Below are positions 45,545 through 53,136 of a stretch of 64,000 nt of DNA, one piece after another. The DNA comes from Saccharopolyspora sp. NFXS83 (GTDB lineage: Bacteria; Actinomycetota; Actinomycetes; Mycobacteriales; Pseudonocardiaceae): positions 450,942 through 514,941 of the forward strand of contig NZ_JAPFGB010000001.1 of assembly GCF_026241095.1 (NCBI RefSeq). Reading direction: 5' to 3'. The position numbers were made by a program, and so were the translations under genes. Each line of letters opens with the position of its first letter. Position 1 is the first letter of the stretch. The notes under the pieces were generated by a model, which saw nothing but the letters and a program-made list of their open reading frames with translations, searched no databases and was not told the DNA's origin.

Positions 45545-46010
45545 ATGATGCGGTGGACGCTCGGACCGGTGCTGCGCCGCTCGACCCCCCGGCGCTGGGC
45601 CTACCTGGTGTTCGGCGGGGCGATGCTGGTGCCGCCGCTGGTGTTCGCCGCCGTGGGCGTCCCGGCGGTGGTGCCGATCTCGACCGGGCTCGGCGACCGC
45701 CATCGGAACCGTGCTGGCGGTGGCGGGGCCGTGGGCTGCTCGTTCGTGCCGGCCGTGCGGGTGCTGGAGGGTGCGGCGGTGCGCGCGCTGCTCGACGATC
45801 CCGCGCCGGACGCGAAGGTCGACGATCCGGCGGTCCGGCTGCGGGCGAGCGCGCTGAGCGTGGTGCTGCCGGTGCTGCTCGTGCTGTCGCTGCCCGCCCC
45901 GTTCACCGGAGTGCTCCGAACGCGTGGAGCTGCTGCGCGGTGAGTTCCACGCGGGGCCGCGTGGCCAGGACTGGGAGGTCGCGGTGCGGATTTCCGCTGG
46001 AGTGGCCGTG
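45545..46010 (+). pseudogene. Decayed NarL-type sensor histidine kinase
   Basis: The frame 45545-45943 begins with a sensor-kinase N-terminus (RRSTPRRWAYLVFGGAMLVPPLVFAAVGVPA). After STGLGD it loses register: the helix IGTVLAVAGPWAA is in another frame, and VRVLEGAAVRALL returns to the first. At about 45910-45925 it jumps into SERVELLRGEFHAGPRGQDWEVAVRI, the usual C-terminal end of such kinases, in yet another frame. The dimerisation and ATPase domains are missing. So at least two frameshifts and a large internal deletion are present. The response regulator next to it is intact. Confidence 0.78.
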
Positions 46011-46664
46011 AACCGCATCGGCGTCCTGCTGGTCGACGACGAACCGCTGATCCGGTCGGGGCTGCGCGCGATCCTGGACTCCGAGCCGGACATCGTCGTG
46101 GTCGGCGAAGCGTCCGACGGGGCGGAGGTACCCGGTCGGGTGCGCCGGACGCGGCCCGACGTGGTGCTGATGGACGTGCGGATGCCCGCCGTGGACGGCA
46201 TCCGGGCCACCGAGCACTTGCTGTCCGCTGTGGACGGGTCGCTGAAGGTGCTGGTGGTGACGACCTTCGAGAACGACGACCACGTCTACGACGCGCTGCG
46301 CGCGGGCGCCAGCGGTTTCCTGCTCAAGCGGGCCGGGCCGGAGCAGATCGTCGGCGCGGTGCGCACCGTCGCCGCGGGGGAATCGCTGCTGTTCCCCGCC
46401 GCGATCCGGTGGCTCGCCGCCCGCCACGGCAGGACGGCGGGCGGCCTCGGCGACGCCGGGCTCAGCGGGCGTGAAGCGGAGGTGCTGCGGCTCATGGCGA
46501 CCGGCCTGTCCAACGGCGAGATCGCCCAGCACCTGTTCCTCGGCGTGCAGACGGTGAAGACCCACGTGGGAAACGTGCCGGCCAAACTAGGCGCGCGGGA
46601 CCGAACGCAAGCGGTGATCAGAGCGTTCGAATCAGGTTTCGTCCCACCATCACCCGAAACCTGA
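46008..46664 (+). CDS. NarL/LuxR-type response regulator, kinase partner lost
   Basis: From the GTG at 46008 the protein is 218 residues. The receiver domain has the acidic pair in VLLVDDEP, the phosphorylation site in LMDVRMP (D56), VVTTF and LLKRAG (conserved Lys). The C-terminal LuxR helix-turn-helix runs LSGREAEVLRLMATGLSNGEIAQHLFLGVQTVKTHV, then NVPAKLGARDR. Its cognate sensor immediately upstream is decayed, so it may be driven by another kinase or be inactive. Its target is unknown. Confidence 0.88.
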   Translation: MNRIGVLLVDDEPLIRSGLRAILDSEPDIVVVGEASDGAEVPGRVRRTRPDVVLMDVRMPAVDGIRATEHLLSAVDGSLKVLVVTTFENDDHVYDALRAGASGFLLKRAGPEQIVGAVRTVAAGESLLFPAAIRWLAARHGRTAGGLGDAGLSGREAEVLRLMATGLSNGEIAQHLFLGVQTVKTHVGNVPAKLGARDRTQAVIRAFESGFVPPSPET

Positions 46665-46713
46665 CCGTCCCCTCCCCGCGAGCCGAGTCCCCCACCAGGC
46701 GAGAACCACCCTG

Positions 46714-46810
46714 CGGCGAAGCCGTGCCTTCCGGCGAAGCCGTGCAGTGGGCAAGCGAAAGCGATGCTTGCTTTGCGGCCGAAGGCCGTGCCTGGATGCG
46801 CGAAGCGCAT
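46714..46810. repeat. Array of GAA-loop mini-hairpins
   Basis: Four short hairpins share a GAA loop: CGGC-GAA-GCCG at 46714-46724 and again at 46732-46742, CGGCC-GAA-GGCCG at 46776-46788, and ATGCGC-GAA-GCGCAT at 46796-46810. A fifth hairpin (GCAAGC/GCTTGC, 46751-46771) lies between them. GCGAAGC, the core of three of them, is a known exceptionally stable DNA mini-hairpin. The array follows the response regulator stop by 50 bases. Confidence 0.65.
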
Positions 46811-46841
46811 AGCCCACGTCGAAAACTTGGTCACCCGCGGG

Positions 46842-46914
46842 TGTCTTCTCGCGAGGACAGCTTTCTCCCTCGTGGCGGAGCCACTAGGGAAAAAGATCCC
46901 GCAGCGAGAAGACA
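46842..46914. repeat. Inverted repeat with inner hairpin, dispersed repeat copy C
   Basis: TGTCTTCTCGC (46842-46852) is the exact complement of 46904-46914. Inside it GTGGC-GGA-GCCAC (46872-46884) forms a second hairpin. The block 46833-46910 shares two segments with 33433-33516 in the opposite orientation. Confidence 0.6.
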
Positions 46915-47047
46915 GCTGAGGTTCCGCCACCCGACCACCAAAGCAACACGAGCCGTGCAAGCCCCCCCCGGTAGAATCGGCAACGGCGCCGCCGATGGTC
47001 CCTGCTGGCCCTGGCGAACGTCGCCGGGTGCACGTAGGAGGCTGCGC

Positions 47048-47500
47048 ATGGCGAACGAGACCGCGGAGGCCCGGATTCCCGCACATCGACGGCGTTTCAC
47101 GCGCTCGCAGGGCGTGGTGCTGCTGGTCATCGCCCTGGGCGGCGGTCTCGGCGCCGTCTCCCGCTACGGAATTCTGCGGTGGCTGCCGACCGCTCCCGGG
47201 CACTTCCCGTGGGCCACGTTCGCGATCAACGTGCTCGGGTGCCTGCTCATCGGCGTGCTGATGGTGCTGATCACCGAGGTGTGGACGGCGCATCCGCTGG
47301 TGCGGCCGTTCCTCGGTGTCGGCGTGCTCGGTGGATTCACCACTTTCTCCACCTACGCGGTGGAATTCGACGAGTTGCTGAGGCCGGGCGGCGTCGTGGT
47401 CGCCGCCGCTTACCTGGCGGGGACGCTGGTGTGCGCGCTGCTCGCGGTGCTCCTCGGCGTCGCGGTCACCCGGTGGGCGGTCTCCCGGAAGGAGAGCTGA
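47048..47500 (+). CDS. crcB1: Fluoride channel subunit CrcB (Fluc), first copy
   Basis: The 150-residue protein has four helices and Fluc motifs: [32 protein letters not shown], and [15 protein letters not shown] (Phe-box and Thr/Ser track). Fluc channels export fluoride as dimers. The ATG at 47048 follows AGGAGG. It is the first of three coupled genes, and the second crcB at 47825 probably provides the other half of a heterodimer. Confidence 0.92.
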   Translation: MANETAEARIPAHRRRFTRSQGVVLLVIALGGGLGAVSRYGILRWLPTAPGHFPWATFAINVLGCLLIGVLMVLITEVWTAHPLVRPFLGVGVLGGFTTFSTYAVEFDELLRPGGVVVAAAYLAGTLVCALLAVLLGVAVTRWAVSRKES

Positions 47501-47501
47501 G

Positions 47502-47828
47502 ATGGCACTGCGCATGTCGATCTTCCTCGGGGCCGACGACCGCTGGCACCACAAGCCGCTCTACCACGAGATCGTCAAGCGGGCGCGCGACGCGGGCCTC
47601 GCCGGAGCGACCGTGCTGCGCGGTGTCGAGGGCTACGGGCTGTCGTCCCGGGTGCACACCACCCGGCTGCTCGACCTCGCCGAAGACCTGCCGATCCTGG
47701 TGGTCGTCGTCGACACCGAGCAGCGGATCCGCGCGTTCCTGCCGGAGCTGGACGAGCTGATCACCGATGGCGCGGTGGTCCTCGACGAAGTCGAGGCCAT
47801 CACCTACCGAGGGGGAAGGCGATCGTGA
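47502..47828 (+). CDS. DUF190 protein of the fluoride-export operon
   Basis: The 108-residue soluble protein matches DUF190: [27 protein letters not shown] (shortened here), [13 protein letters not shown] and [15 protein letters not shown]. It has the PII-like ferredoxin-type fold. DUF190 genes often sit with crcB, and a regulatory role for the channel is suspected. It starts one base after the first crcB stop and overlaps the second crcB gene by four bases. Confidence 0.9.
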   Translation: MALRMSIFLGADDRWHHKPLYHEIVKRARDAGLAGATVLRGVEGYGLSSRVHTTRLLDLAEDLPILVVVVDTEQRIRAFLPELDELITDGAVVLDEVEAITYRGGRRS

Positions 47829-48193
47829 CCGCCGCACTGGTGTTCCTCGGGGCGATGGTCGGTGCGCCGCTGCGCTACCTCGCGGACCGGGCGGTGCAGT
47901 CCCGCCACGACACGCTGTTCCCGTGGGGGACGTTGGCCGTCAACGTGCTGGGATCGCTGGTGCTCGGCGGGCTCACCGCCGCGGGGTCGGTGCTGCCGCC
48001 CGCGGTCTCGGCGGTCGCCGCGGTCGGGTTCTGCGGTGCGCTGACGACTTACAGCACGTTCGGCTACGAGACGCTGCGGCTGGCGGAGGACGAGGCGTAC
48101 TTCTACGCCGCGCTCAACGTGGTCGTGAGCGTGCTCGCGTCGGTGGGCGCGGCGCTGCTCGGCCGCGCCGCGGTCCTGGCCGTGCTCGGGTGA
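47825..48193 (+). CDS. crcB2: Fluoride channel subunit CrcB (Fluc), second copy
   Basis: The 122-residue protein shows [34 protein letters not shown] and [19 protein letters not shown], the Fluc pattern. Differences from the first copy (C/A for G/F before the TT-S motif) fit the asymmetric heterodimers of paired crcB genes. The GTG start overlaps the DUF190 stop. Confidence 0.92.
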   Translation: MTAALVFLGAMVGAPLRYLADRAVQSRHDTLFPWGTLAVNVLGSLVLGGLTAAGSVLPPAVSAVAAVGFCGALTTYSTFGYETLRLAEDEAYFYAALNVVVSVLASVGAALLGRAAVLAVLG

Positions 48194-48415
48194 TCCTCCC
48201 GCCTCGGCCGAACGGCTCGAACCTCGTCGTGTGCGGTTCGAATCGAATTCCGGCGATTCGCGGACGGAGGAATCGCGTGCTGGTCCTCGTGGAGGAAATC
48301 CCGCCTCGGGGATCGGGTTCGGCGGTTCGCGAATGAGGTGGTTCGCGATTCGTGGAACAGATGGGTGAACGGCCTCAACTCGGAGGCTGTTCTGGTTTCG
48401 TGAAAGGAAACTCCC

Positions 48416-48805
48416 ATGGCGATGACGAATTCCGTCAAGCGGATCTCGGCAGGCGCGGCGGCACTGCTGGGCGGTGCGGTTCTGGTGGCCACGGCCGGGG
48501 CGACCGCCGCTTCGGCCGCGGAGCCGGGCGTGGTCGAGCTCTGCGCGCAGGGCGACTACGCGACCTACGTGGAGTTCCAGCCCTTCGGCGATGGGGGCGC
48601 AGGCATGGCGAGCACCGTCCAGGAACCGGGCCAGTGCTGGAAGCAGGAGGCCGGGCCCGCCGGTGGCAGCACGGCCGTCGACGTCTGGGGCCTGCGCGCC
48701 GACGGTTCGACGTTCCACGTCGGTTCGGCCACCTACGACACCGCCGACGGAATCGGGCTCGGCGCCAAGGGCAGCGAGAGCGCGCCGTCGCTGGCGAAGT
48801 GGTGA
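48416..48805 (+). CDS. Secreted protein of unknown function
   Basis: The 129-residue product has a typical signal peptide: KRISAGAAALLGGAVLVATAGATAASAA, with probable cleavage after ASA. The mature part of about 92 residues has two cysteines (ELCAQGDY, GQCWKQE) and beta-rich content; no family was recognised. GAAAGGAAA upstream serves as ribosome site. A strong T-tailed terminator follows, so it is a single-gene transcript. Confidence 0.75.
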   Translation: MAMTNSVKRISAGAAALLGGAVLVATAGATAASAAEPGVVELCAQGDYATYVEFQPFGDGGAGMASTVQEPGQCWKQEAGPAGGSTAVDVWGLRADGSTFHVGSATYDTADGIGLGAKGSESAPSLAKW

Positions 48806-48820
48806 CCCGCCGCTGATCGG

Positions 48821-48858
48821 GGTCCGGAATTCCTCGCGAGGGGAATTCCGGACCTTTT
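48821..48858 (+). terminator. Rho-independent terminator
   Basis: GGTCCGGAATTCC (48821-48833) pairs perfectly with 48842-48854 around an 8-base loop, followed directly by TTTT. It lies 15 bases after the secreted-protein gene and is the clearest intrinsic terminator in the window. Confidence 0.88.
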
Positions 48859-48976
48859 CTCGAATTGCGTCCGGGTTCGATCCGGGGTGCACGCCGATTC
48901 GGCGGGGTCTGGTGCGCGACGCCGAACACCGCGATGGTGGTACCGCGACACCCGCCCCGGAACAGGGAGGACCGTC

Positions 48977-49648
48977 ATGCCCGCTCCGCTCACCTCGCGT
49001 GCACTGCTGTTCGACATGGACGGCACGCTCGTCGACTCCACCGCAGTGATCGAGCGGACGTGGCGCTGCTTCGCCGATCGGCACGGTCTGGACGTGGCCG
49101 ACATCCTGGCCGATTCGCACGGCCGTCGCAGCGAGGAGACCATCGCGCGCCACCTGCCCGCGGGGGCCGATCTCGCCGCGGAGGTCGCTCTCGTCGACGA
49201 GCAGGAGATGCGGGACCTCGACGGTGTGGTGGCGGTTCCGGGTGCTGCTGAGTTGCTCGGCGAACTGCCCGCCGGCCGGTGGGCGCTGGTCACCTCGGCA
49301 GGTGCGGAGCTGGCGGCTCGGCGGATGTCCGCGGTCGGGCTGCCGATGCCGGACGTGGTGGTCACCGCCGAGGACGTGCGCCTGGGCAAGCCCGCCCCGG
49401 AGGGGTACCGCAAGGCCGCCGCCGCGCTCGGCGTGCTGCCCGAGCAGACCGTGATCTTCGAGGATGCCGAGGCCGGGATCGCCGCCGCGCTCGCCGCGGG
49501 CGGGCGGACGGTGGTCCTCGGGACGCACGAGGGCCCGGTGACGTCCGGCCTGGCCCGCATCCGGGATTTCCGCGGCGTCCGCGTGCGCCACGAGCCGACG
49601 GGCCTCGTCGTGGAGCTGTCGACGGACCAGCCGGCGCGACACCGCTGA
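48977..49648 (+). CDS. HAD-superfamily sugar-phosphatase-like hydrolase
   Basis: The 223-residue enzyme has all HAD motifs: LLFDMDGTLVDST (nucleophile D13, acid D15), the serine/threonine in ALVTSAG, GKPAPEGY (motif III Lys) and IFEDAEAGIAAALAAG (motif IV). It is a beta-phosphoglucomutase/sugar phosphatase-type HAD. AGGGAGG precedes the ATG at 48977. The last 108 bases of the gene recur at 52957-53064, three kilobases downstream. Confidence 0.9.
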   Translation: MPAPLTSRALLFDMDGTLVDSTAVIERTWRCFADRHGLDVADILADSHGRRSEETIARHLPAGADLAAEVALVDEQEMRDLDGVVAVPGAAELLGELPAGRWALVTSAGAELAARRMSAVGLPMPDVVVTAEDVRLGKPAPEGYRKAAAALGVLPEQTVIFEDAEAGIAAALAAGGRTVVLGTHEGPVTSGLARIRDFRGVRVRHEPTGLVVELSTDQPARHR

Positions 49649-49675
49649 GAGCTCTGCCTAGCAAAGAACTGTTCT

Positions 49676-49795
49676 CCAGCGAAGCGCCGGGCAGTGGCAT
49701 CAGCACCAGGTAGTACCCGGTGATCAGGTAATAGAGGAACGCGTAGAACGACTGCGCCCACCAGCGCATCACTCCGTGCCTGCGGTAGGGCACCA
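49676..49795 (-). pseudogene. Inverted fragment of the VanZ gene
   Basis: On the minus strand this reads YRRHGVMRWWAQSFYAFLYYLITGYY, then LVLMPLPGASLE, nearly identical to the N-terminal part of the intact gene (53249-53366) but in reverse orientation. By eye about nine in ten bases match. It has no start or stop context. It is a remnant created by rearrangement. Confidence 0.8.
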
Positions 49796-49797
49796 CT

Positions 49798-49885
49798 GCC
49801 AACGCCTGCTGCTGCTGGAACTCGTCGGCGCCGAGGGACGGCGATCGGCGGCGTGGCGGCTGCTGCTGCGGGCGGTGGTGCGGGA
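49798..49885 (+). pseudogene. Direct fragment of the RDD part of the VanZ-RDD gene
   Basis: These bases read RLLLLELVGAEGRRSAAWRLLLRAVV, matching 53965-54050 (RLLLLELVDAEGRR...) in the same orientation. The piece directly abuts the inverted VanZ fragment, so the original gene was broken and one part flipped. Confidence 0.75.
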
Positions 49886-50711
49886 AACGACGCGGCCGAA
49901 CCGAGAGCCGCGCATTCCTGGGCTCGCGCCATCAACGGCGTCGCGCTGGGTGCGCCATTTGGCCGCATCGGACGTTCTCGATCGAGATCCCCGAGCTCCT
50001 TGAGCAAGGGTTGTCCAGCTGGAGGATTTCCGCCGGTAAAGAATTGAGGGGTCGCGGAGAATCCCGATCTTGCCGCAATTAGCAGGCTGTTCGCCGGTGC
50101 TGATCCTGCGCTTGGAATACGAACCTTCCGCGAGTTTCCGTGTTGCTCGCGGCCCTCGTGGAACGCGGCCCCGGCTGAGATGCGGTTATTAATCGGAGAT
50201 CCGGACTCCGCGCGGCAGCTCGGCTAGGTCGTTCGGAGCGGTGGGTGTCGTTCGCCGAAGTGCTCTACGGCGCAGGCCGGTGCTAACGGCGGCGTGTGCC
50301 TGTTCGGGGCCTGCGGGAACGCGCCGCGTACCGCTGAGTGTCCCGCGATTTTCATCGAGGTGACCCTGCCGTAAACCTGAAACGCTTTCACTTTCGGTGG
50401 CGGTCGCCCAGATCGCGACGCTGCGTGCCCTCCGCCGCGGCGGCGTTTCGCCATGCATTTCTGAGTGGTTTTTTCCACTGTTGTGGGCGATGTGTGCACT
50501 TGATCACAAGCGTGTCCCGAGGGGGTGAGGTTTCCGCTGTTTATTGTGTAGCGTGAGTTGAGTCGATTCGATCGAGCTCCACCTGTCGGAGATTAAAAAG
50601 GAACCCGGGTGCGATCAGCGTCAAATGCTGAATGATTGCCTTCAATTTGCGCCCTTGCGCAGGAATCTTCTTAATTGCGAGTGAGAACCCTGGTGGGCTC
50701 TAGGAGGAGTG
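49886..50711. other. Long non-coding stretch and leader of the HMGL/YrdC operon
   Basis: These 826 bases are free of supportable genes. The last 250 are clearly richer in A and T than the surroundings and hold the promoter and probably a 100-200-base leader. A short inverted sequence (AGAACCC/GGGCTCT) sits against the AGGAGG site. A minus-strand frame ending near 50190 reads DLAELPRGVRI, which could be a DUF397 remnant, but is too short to call. Confidence 0.45.
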
Positions 50712-51956
50712 ATGACTGTCGACCTCGTGCGGGAATCCGCACTGGCCGGGCGTGTCGTGTTCTGGGAGGAATCCGCGCGGGACGGTGCCCAGGCCAAGAC
50801 TTTGATGACACCTGAGTTCCGGGTTCACCTGGCCCGCGAGCAAGGGAGGATCTTCGGCGCGGACGGTCCGCGTCACGTGGTTTTCGCGGCCGGTTTCCCC
50901 GCAGTGTGCACCGAGGAGTTCGAGGCGGTCCGGAAGGTCGCAGTCGAGGCCGAAGGTGCCGTGAGCGTAGCGGCAGTGTGCCGGGGAACCGCCCAGGACG
51001 TGCGGCAAGCCGTGATGTCGGTCCGGGGCACCTCGAACGCGCGGATCATGGTGGTCGTCCCCGCCTCGGATGCCATGGCGCAGATCATGACCCACCGCCC
51101 CGCCGCGGAGGCGCTGGCCTCCGGTGCGGACCTGATCCAAGAAGCCCGCGGAGTGGACGACACCGTGGCGGTTGACGTGTGCCTGGCCGACGCCTCCCGC
51201 GCCGGCCACGCGTTGATGGCAGAGCACGCCACACGGATGACCGAGGCCGGCGCCGGAGTCGTCATCCTGGCCGACACGGTCGGAGACCAGTTACCTGGCG
51301 GTGCCGGCGCGATGTTCACCGCCGTAGGCGCTCAATCGGACAGCGACGTCGTGCTCGGGTCCCACCTGCACAACGACCTCGGGTTCGGCTTGGCCAACAC
51401 CCTGCTCGCCGCGCAGGCCGGCGTCCGCGTGCTCTCCAGTTCGTGGCTGGGCATCGCCGAGCGCAGCGGAATGGTCACCACCGAACAGTTGTTGTTCCTG
51501 CTCGCCTACCGGCCCGACCGCACCGCGGAACTGCTCGGCGATCAGGCCGTTCCCTGGTGGACTGCGCCTGACCTGACTCTCCTGCCCGGGATTGCGCGTT
51601 CGGTGTCGGAGGAGACCGGGGTGCCGCTGAGCGTGACCACGCCGATCGTGGGCGATGGGGTGGGCACCATCTCCACCGGTACACCGTTCGTCCACCCGCA
51701 GCTCTTCCAGCCCTACGACCCCCGTGAGGTGCTGGGCATCGAGCCGCGCGTGCTGCTCACCCACCTGGCCAGCGCCCGGGTGATCACCGCGGTAGCCGCC
51801 CGGCTCGGACACGAGTTGGACAAGCAGCAGGCGAAAGAGGCGTTGAGCTGGGCCAAGAGGCACGCTTACCGGCAGGGCAGCGCGGTAGTGGAGGAGCACG
51901 AGTTCGCCGGCTATCTCGAAGGCCTCACCGCCTCGGCCAAGGTGGGTGCTCTGTGA
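50712..51956 (+). CDS. HMGL-family synthase/aldolase (isopropylmalate synthase-like)
   Basis: The 414-residue protein has an HMGL TIM barrel. Substrate and metal motifs are ESARDGAQ (R23, D24), the metal HxHND in GSHLHNDLGFGLANTLL (H218, H220, N221, D222), and GIAERSGM. The usual enzymes of this fold condense acetyl-CoA with a 2-oxo acid (LeuA, homocitrate synthase) or cleave HMG-CoA. The segment EPRVLLTHLASARVITAVAARLG resembles the accessory helices of LeuA, but no LeuA regulatory domain follows. AGGAGG precedes the ATG at 50712. It is four-base coupled to a YrdC-like gene. The product is unknown. Confidence 0.85.
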   Translation: MTVDLVRESALAGRVVFWEESARDGAQAKTLMTPEFRVHLAREQGRIFGADGPRHVVFAAGFPAVCTEEFEAVRKVAVEAEGAVSVAAVCRGTAQDVRQAVMSVRGTSNARIMVVVPASDAMAQIMTHRPAAEALASGADLIQEARGVDDTVAVDVCLADASRAGHALMAEHATRMTEAGAGVVILADTVGDQLPGGAGAMFTAVGAQSDSDVVLGSHLHNDLGFGLANTLLAAQAGVRVLSSSWLGIAERSGMVTTEQLLFLLAYRPDRTAELLGDQAVPWWTAPDLTLLPGIARSVSEETGVPLSVTTPIVGDGVGTISTGTPFVHPQLFQPYDPREVLGIEPRVLLTHLASARVITAVAARLGHELDKQQAKEALSWAKRHAYRQGSAVVEEHEFAGYLEGLTASAKVGAL

Positions 51957-52657
51957 ACAACAGTCCCGTCACCGACGTCGACCGCGTCCGCCGAGCACTG
52001 GTGCACGGGCGGGCGGCGGTGCTCCCCAACCCCGCGCCGCTGACCTACGTCGTCGCCTCCACGAACCCGAGAGTGGCGAACGAAGCCAAGGGGCGGCCCG
52101 CTGACCAGGCCGTCGCGCTGTGGGCCCACCACCCCCGCACCGTTGACACCGTGTTCGAAGCGCTCGATCTGACACCGGAGGCGGCCACCGCGGCTCGCCG
52201 CCTCCTGACCGAGGAACGGGTGACGTTCCTCGCGCCCCGGCGTGCTGACCACTCCCCGCCGGCCTGGCTGGAGCCGGCCAGCAGCAACGGCTGGACGATG
52301 CTGTTCGGCGCCCGCTGGGAGCCGTTGCTGCCCGTCATCGGCGAACACCCGGTCCTGTACGTCAGCAGCGCCAACCGCACCGGTCACCGACCGGTCTCCT
52401 CCGCGTGTCAAGCGAGGGAAATGTTCGCCGCGGAAGTTCCGGTGCTCGACCCGGCCTCGCTCCCCGGATCCGGTGGGGGCGAGGAGCCCCGCCTAGCGGC
52501 CACCACCACCGTGCGCCTGCAGTCCGATGGCACCATCGGACTGCACCGAAACGGCGCCCAGGACAGCAAGTACCCGAGCCCGGCCGCTTATCTGGACCAC
52601 TTGCGCGACTCCTACGGGTTCGCCGTGGACCGGTCGGCCACGGTAGCGCGGGTCTGA
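51953..52657 (+). CDS. YrdC/Sua5-like protein
   Basis: The 234-residue product keeps YrdC-fold landmarks: NEAKGRP (K46-P49) and YVSSANRTGHRPVS (S138-N141). The canonical N-terminal PTDT-YG segment is replaced by NPAPLTYVV. TsaC/Sua5 enzymes make threonylcarbamoyl-AMP from threonine, bicarbonate and ATP; YrdC domains of HypF and TobZ make carbamoyl adenylates. The divergence makes a housekeeping tRNA role unlikely. Together with the upstream HMGL enzyme it may process a small molecule. It ends about 180 bases before a strong terminator. Confidence 0.8.
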   Translation: MNNSPVTDVDRVRRALVHGRAAVLPNPAPLTYVVASTNPRVANEAKGRPADQAVALWAHHPRTVDTVFEALDLTPEAATAARRLLTEERVTFLAPRRADHSPPAWLEPASSNGWTMLFGARWEPLLPVIGEHPVLYVSSANRTGHRPVSSACQAREMFAAEVPVLDPASLPGSGGGEEPRLAATTTVRLQSDGTIGLHRNGAQDSKYPSPAAYLDHLRDSYGFAVDRSATVARV

Positions 52658-52840
52658 CCGGCAACCGGATGGTGGTGCACTGGTTCTGCCGGCTGGTCTG
52701 GCGACCAGCTAGGAGAATCCGCCCGCCCCGGAGCCCCGGTCGGGCCGTGCTGGACCGCTAGGAGGAGTAACGAAGCTCCTCGCAGAGGGCTGGTCGGCTC
52801 GGAGCAACGCGGTCCAACTGGTGCGGGGGCCGCGGCCACC

Positions 52841-52880
52841 AATGCGCCACCGGAACCCCTTGCGGTTCCGGTGGCGCATT
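52841..52880. terminator. Terminator after the HMGL/YrdC operon
   Basis: AATGCGCCACCGGAAC (52841-52856) pairs perfectly with 52865-52880 around an 8-base loop. This 16-base stem is the end of the two-gene transcript and lies just before the duplicated HAD fragment. Confidence 0.82.
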
Positions 52881-52956
52881 CGTTCGTCCTGGCGTTGTCG
52901 AACTCCGCTGTTCCGCCTCGCGGTCTGCTGGGGGTAAAACGCCTTCGTGGGCACGG

Positions 52957-53064
52957 ACGTCCGGCCTGGCCGGCGTCCGGGATTTCCGCGGCGTCCGCGT
53001 GCGCCACGAGCCGACGGGCCTCGTCGTGGAGCTGCCGACGGACCAGCCGGCACGTCACCGCTGA
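52957..53064 (+). pseudogene. Duplicated 3' end of the HAD phosphatase gene
   Basis: These 108 bases match 49541-49648 with about seven differences, reading frame and stop included (RDFRGVRVRHEPTGLVVEL...). Nothing upstream encodes the rest of the enzyme. In its position just before the intact VanZ-RDD gene it marks where the HAD and VanZ genes used to be neighbours. Confidence 0.85.
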
Positions 53065-53136
53065 ACGTGCCGCAGCCGCCCGATTTCCCAGCCCAACGGC
53101 TGGTGCGGACGTGCCGAATGGCCGAAGCGCGGCGGG

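Larger units (their letters stand above)
46665..47047. other. Repeat-rich intergenic region before crcB
   Basis: These 383 bases contain the mini-hairpin array, the 11-base inverted repeat with dispersed-repeat copy C, and the promoter and AGGAGG ribosome site of the fluoride-export operon. No coding frame is supported. Confidence 0.5.

Noticed and set aside
46915..47047. Possible fluoride riboswitch before crcB1
   Set aside because: A GCCGATGGTCCCTGC segment near 46990-47005 resembles the 3' half of the crcB motif, but I could not find a matching 5' half with its GATGG and TCCxCC blocks. A covariance search (RF01734) would decide.
50189..50458. Minus-strand frame with a DUF397-like end
   Set aside because: Only about 12 residues (DLAELPRGVRI) are reminiscent of DUF397, followed immediately by a stop; too short to claim a remnant gene.
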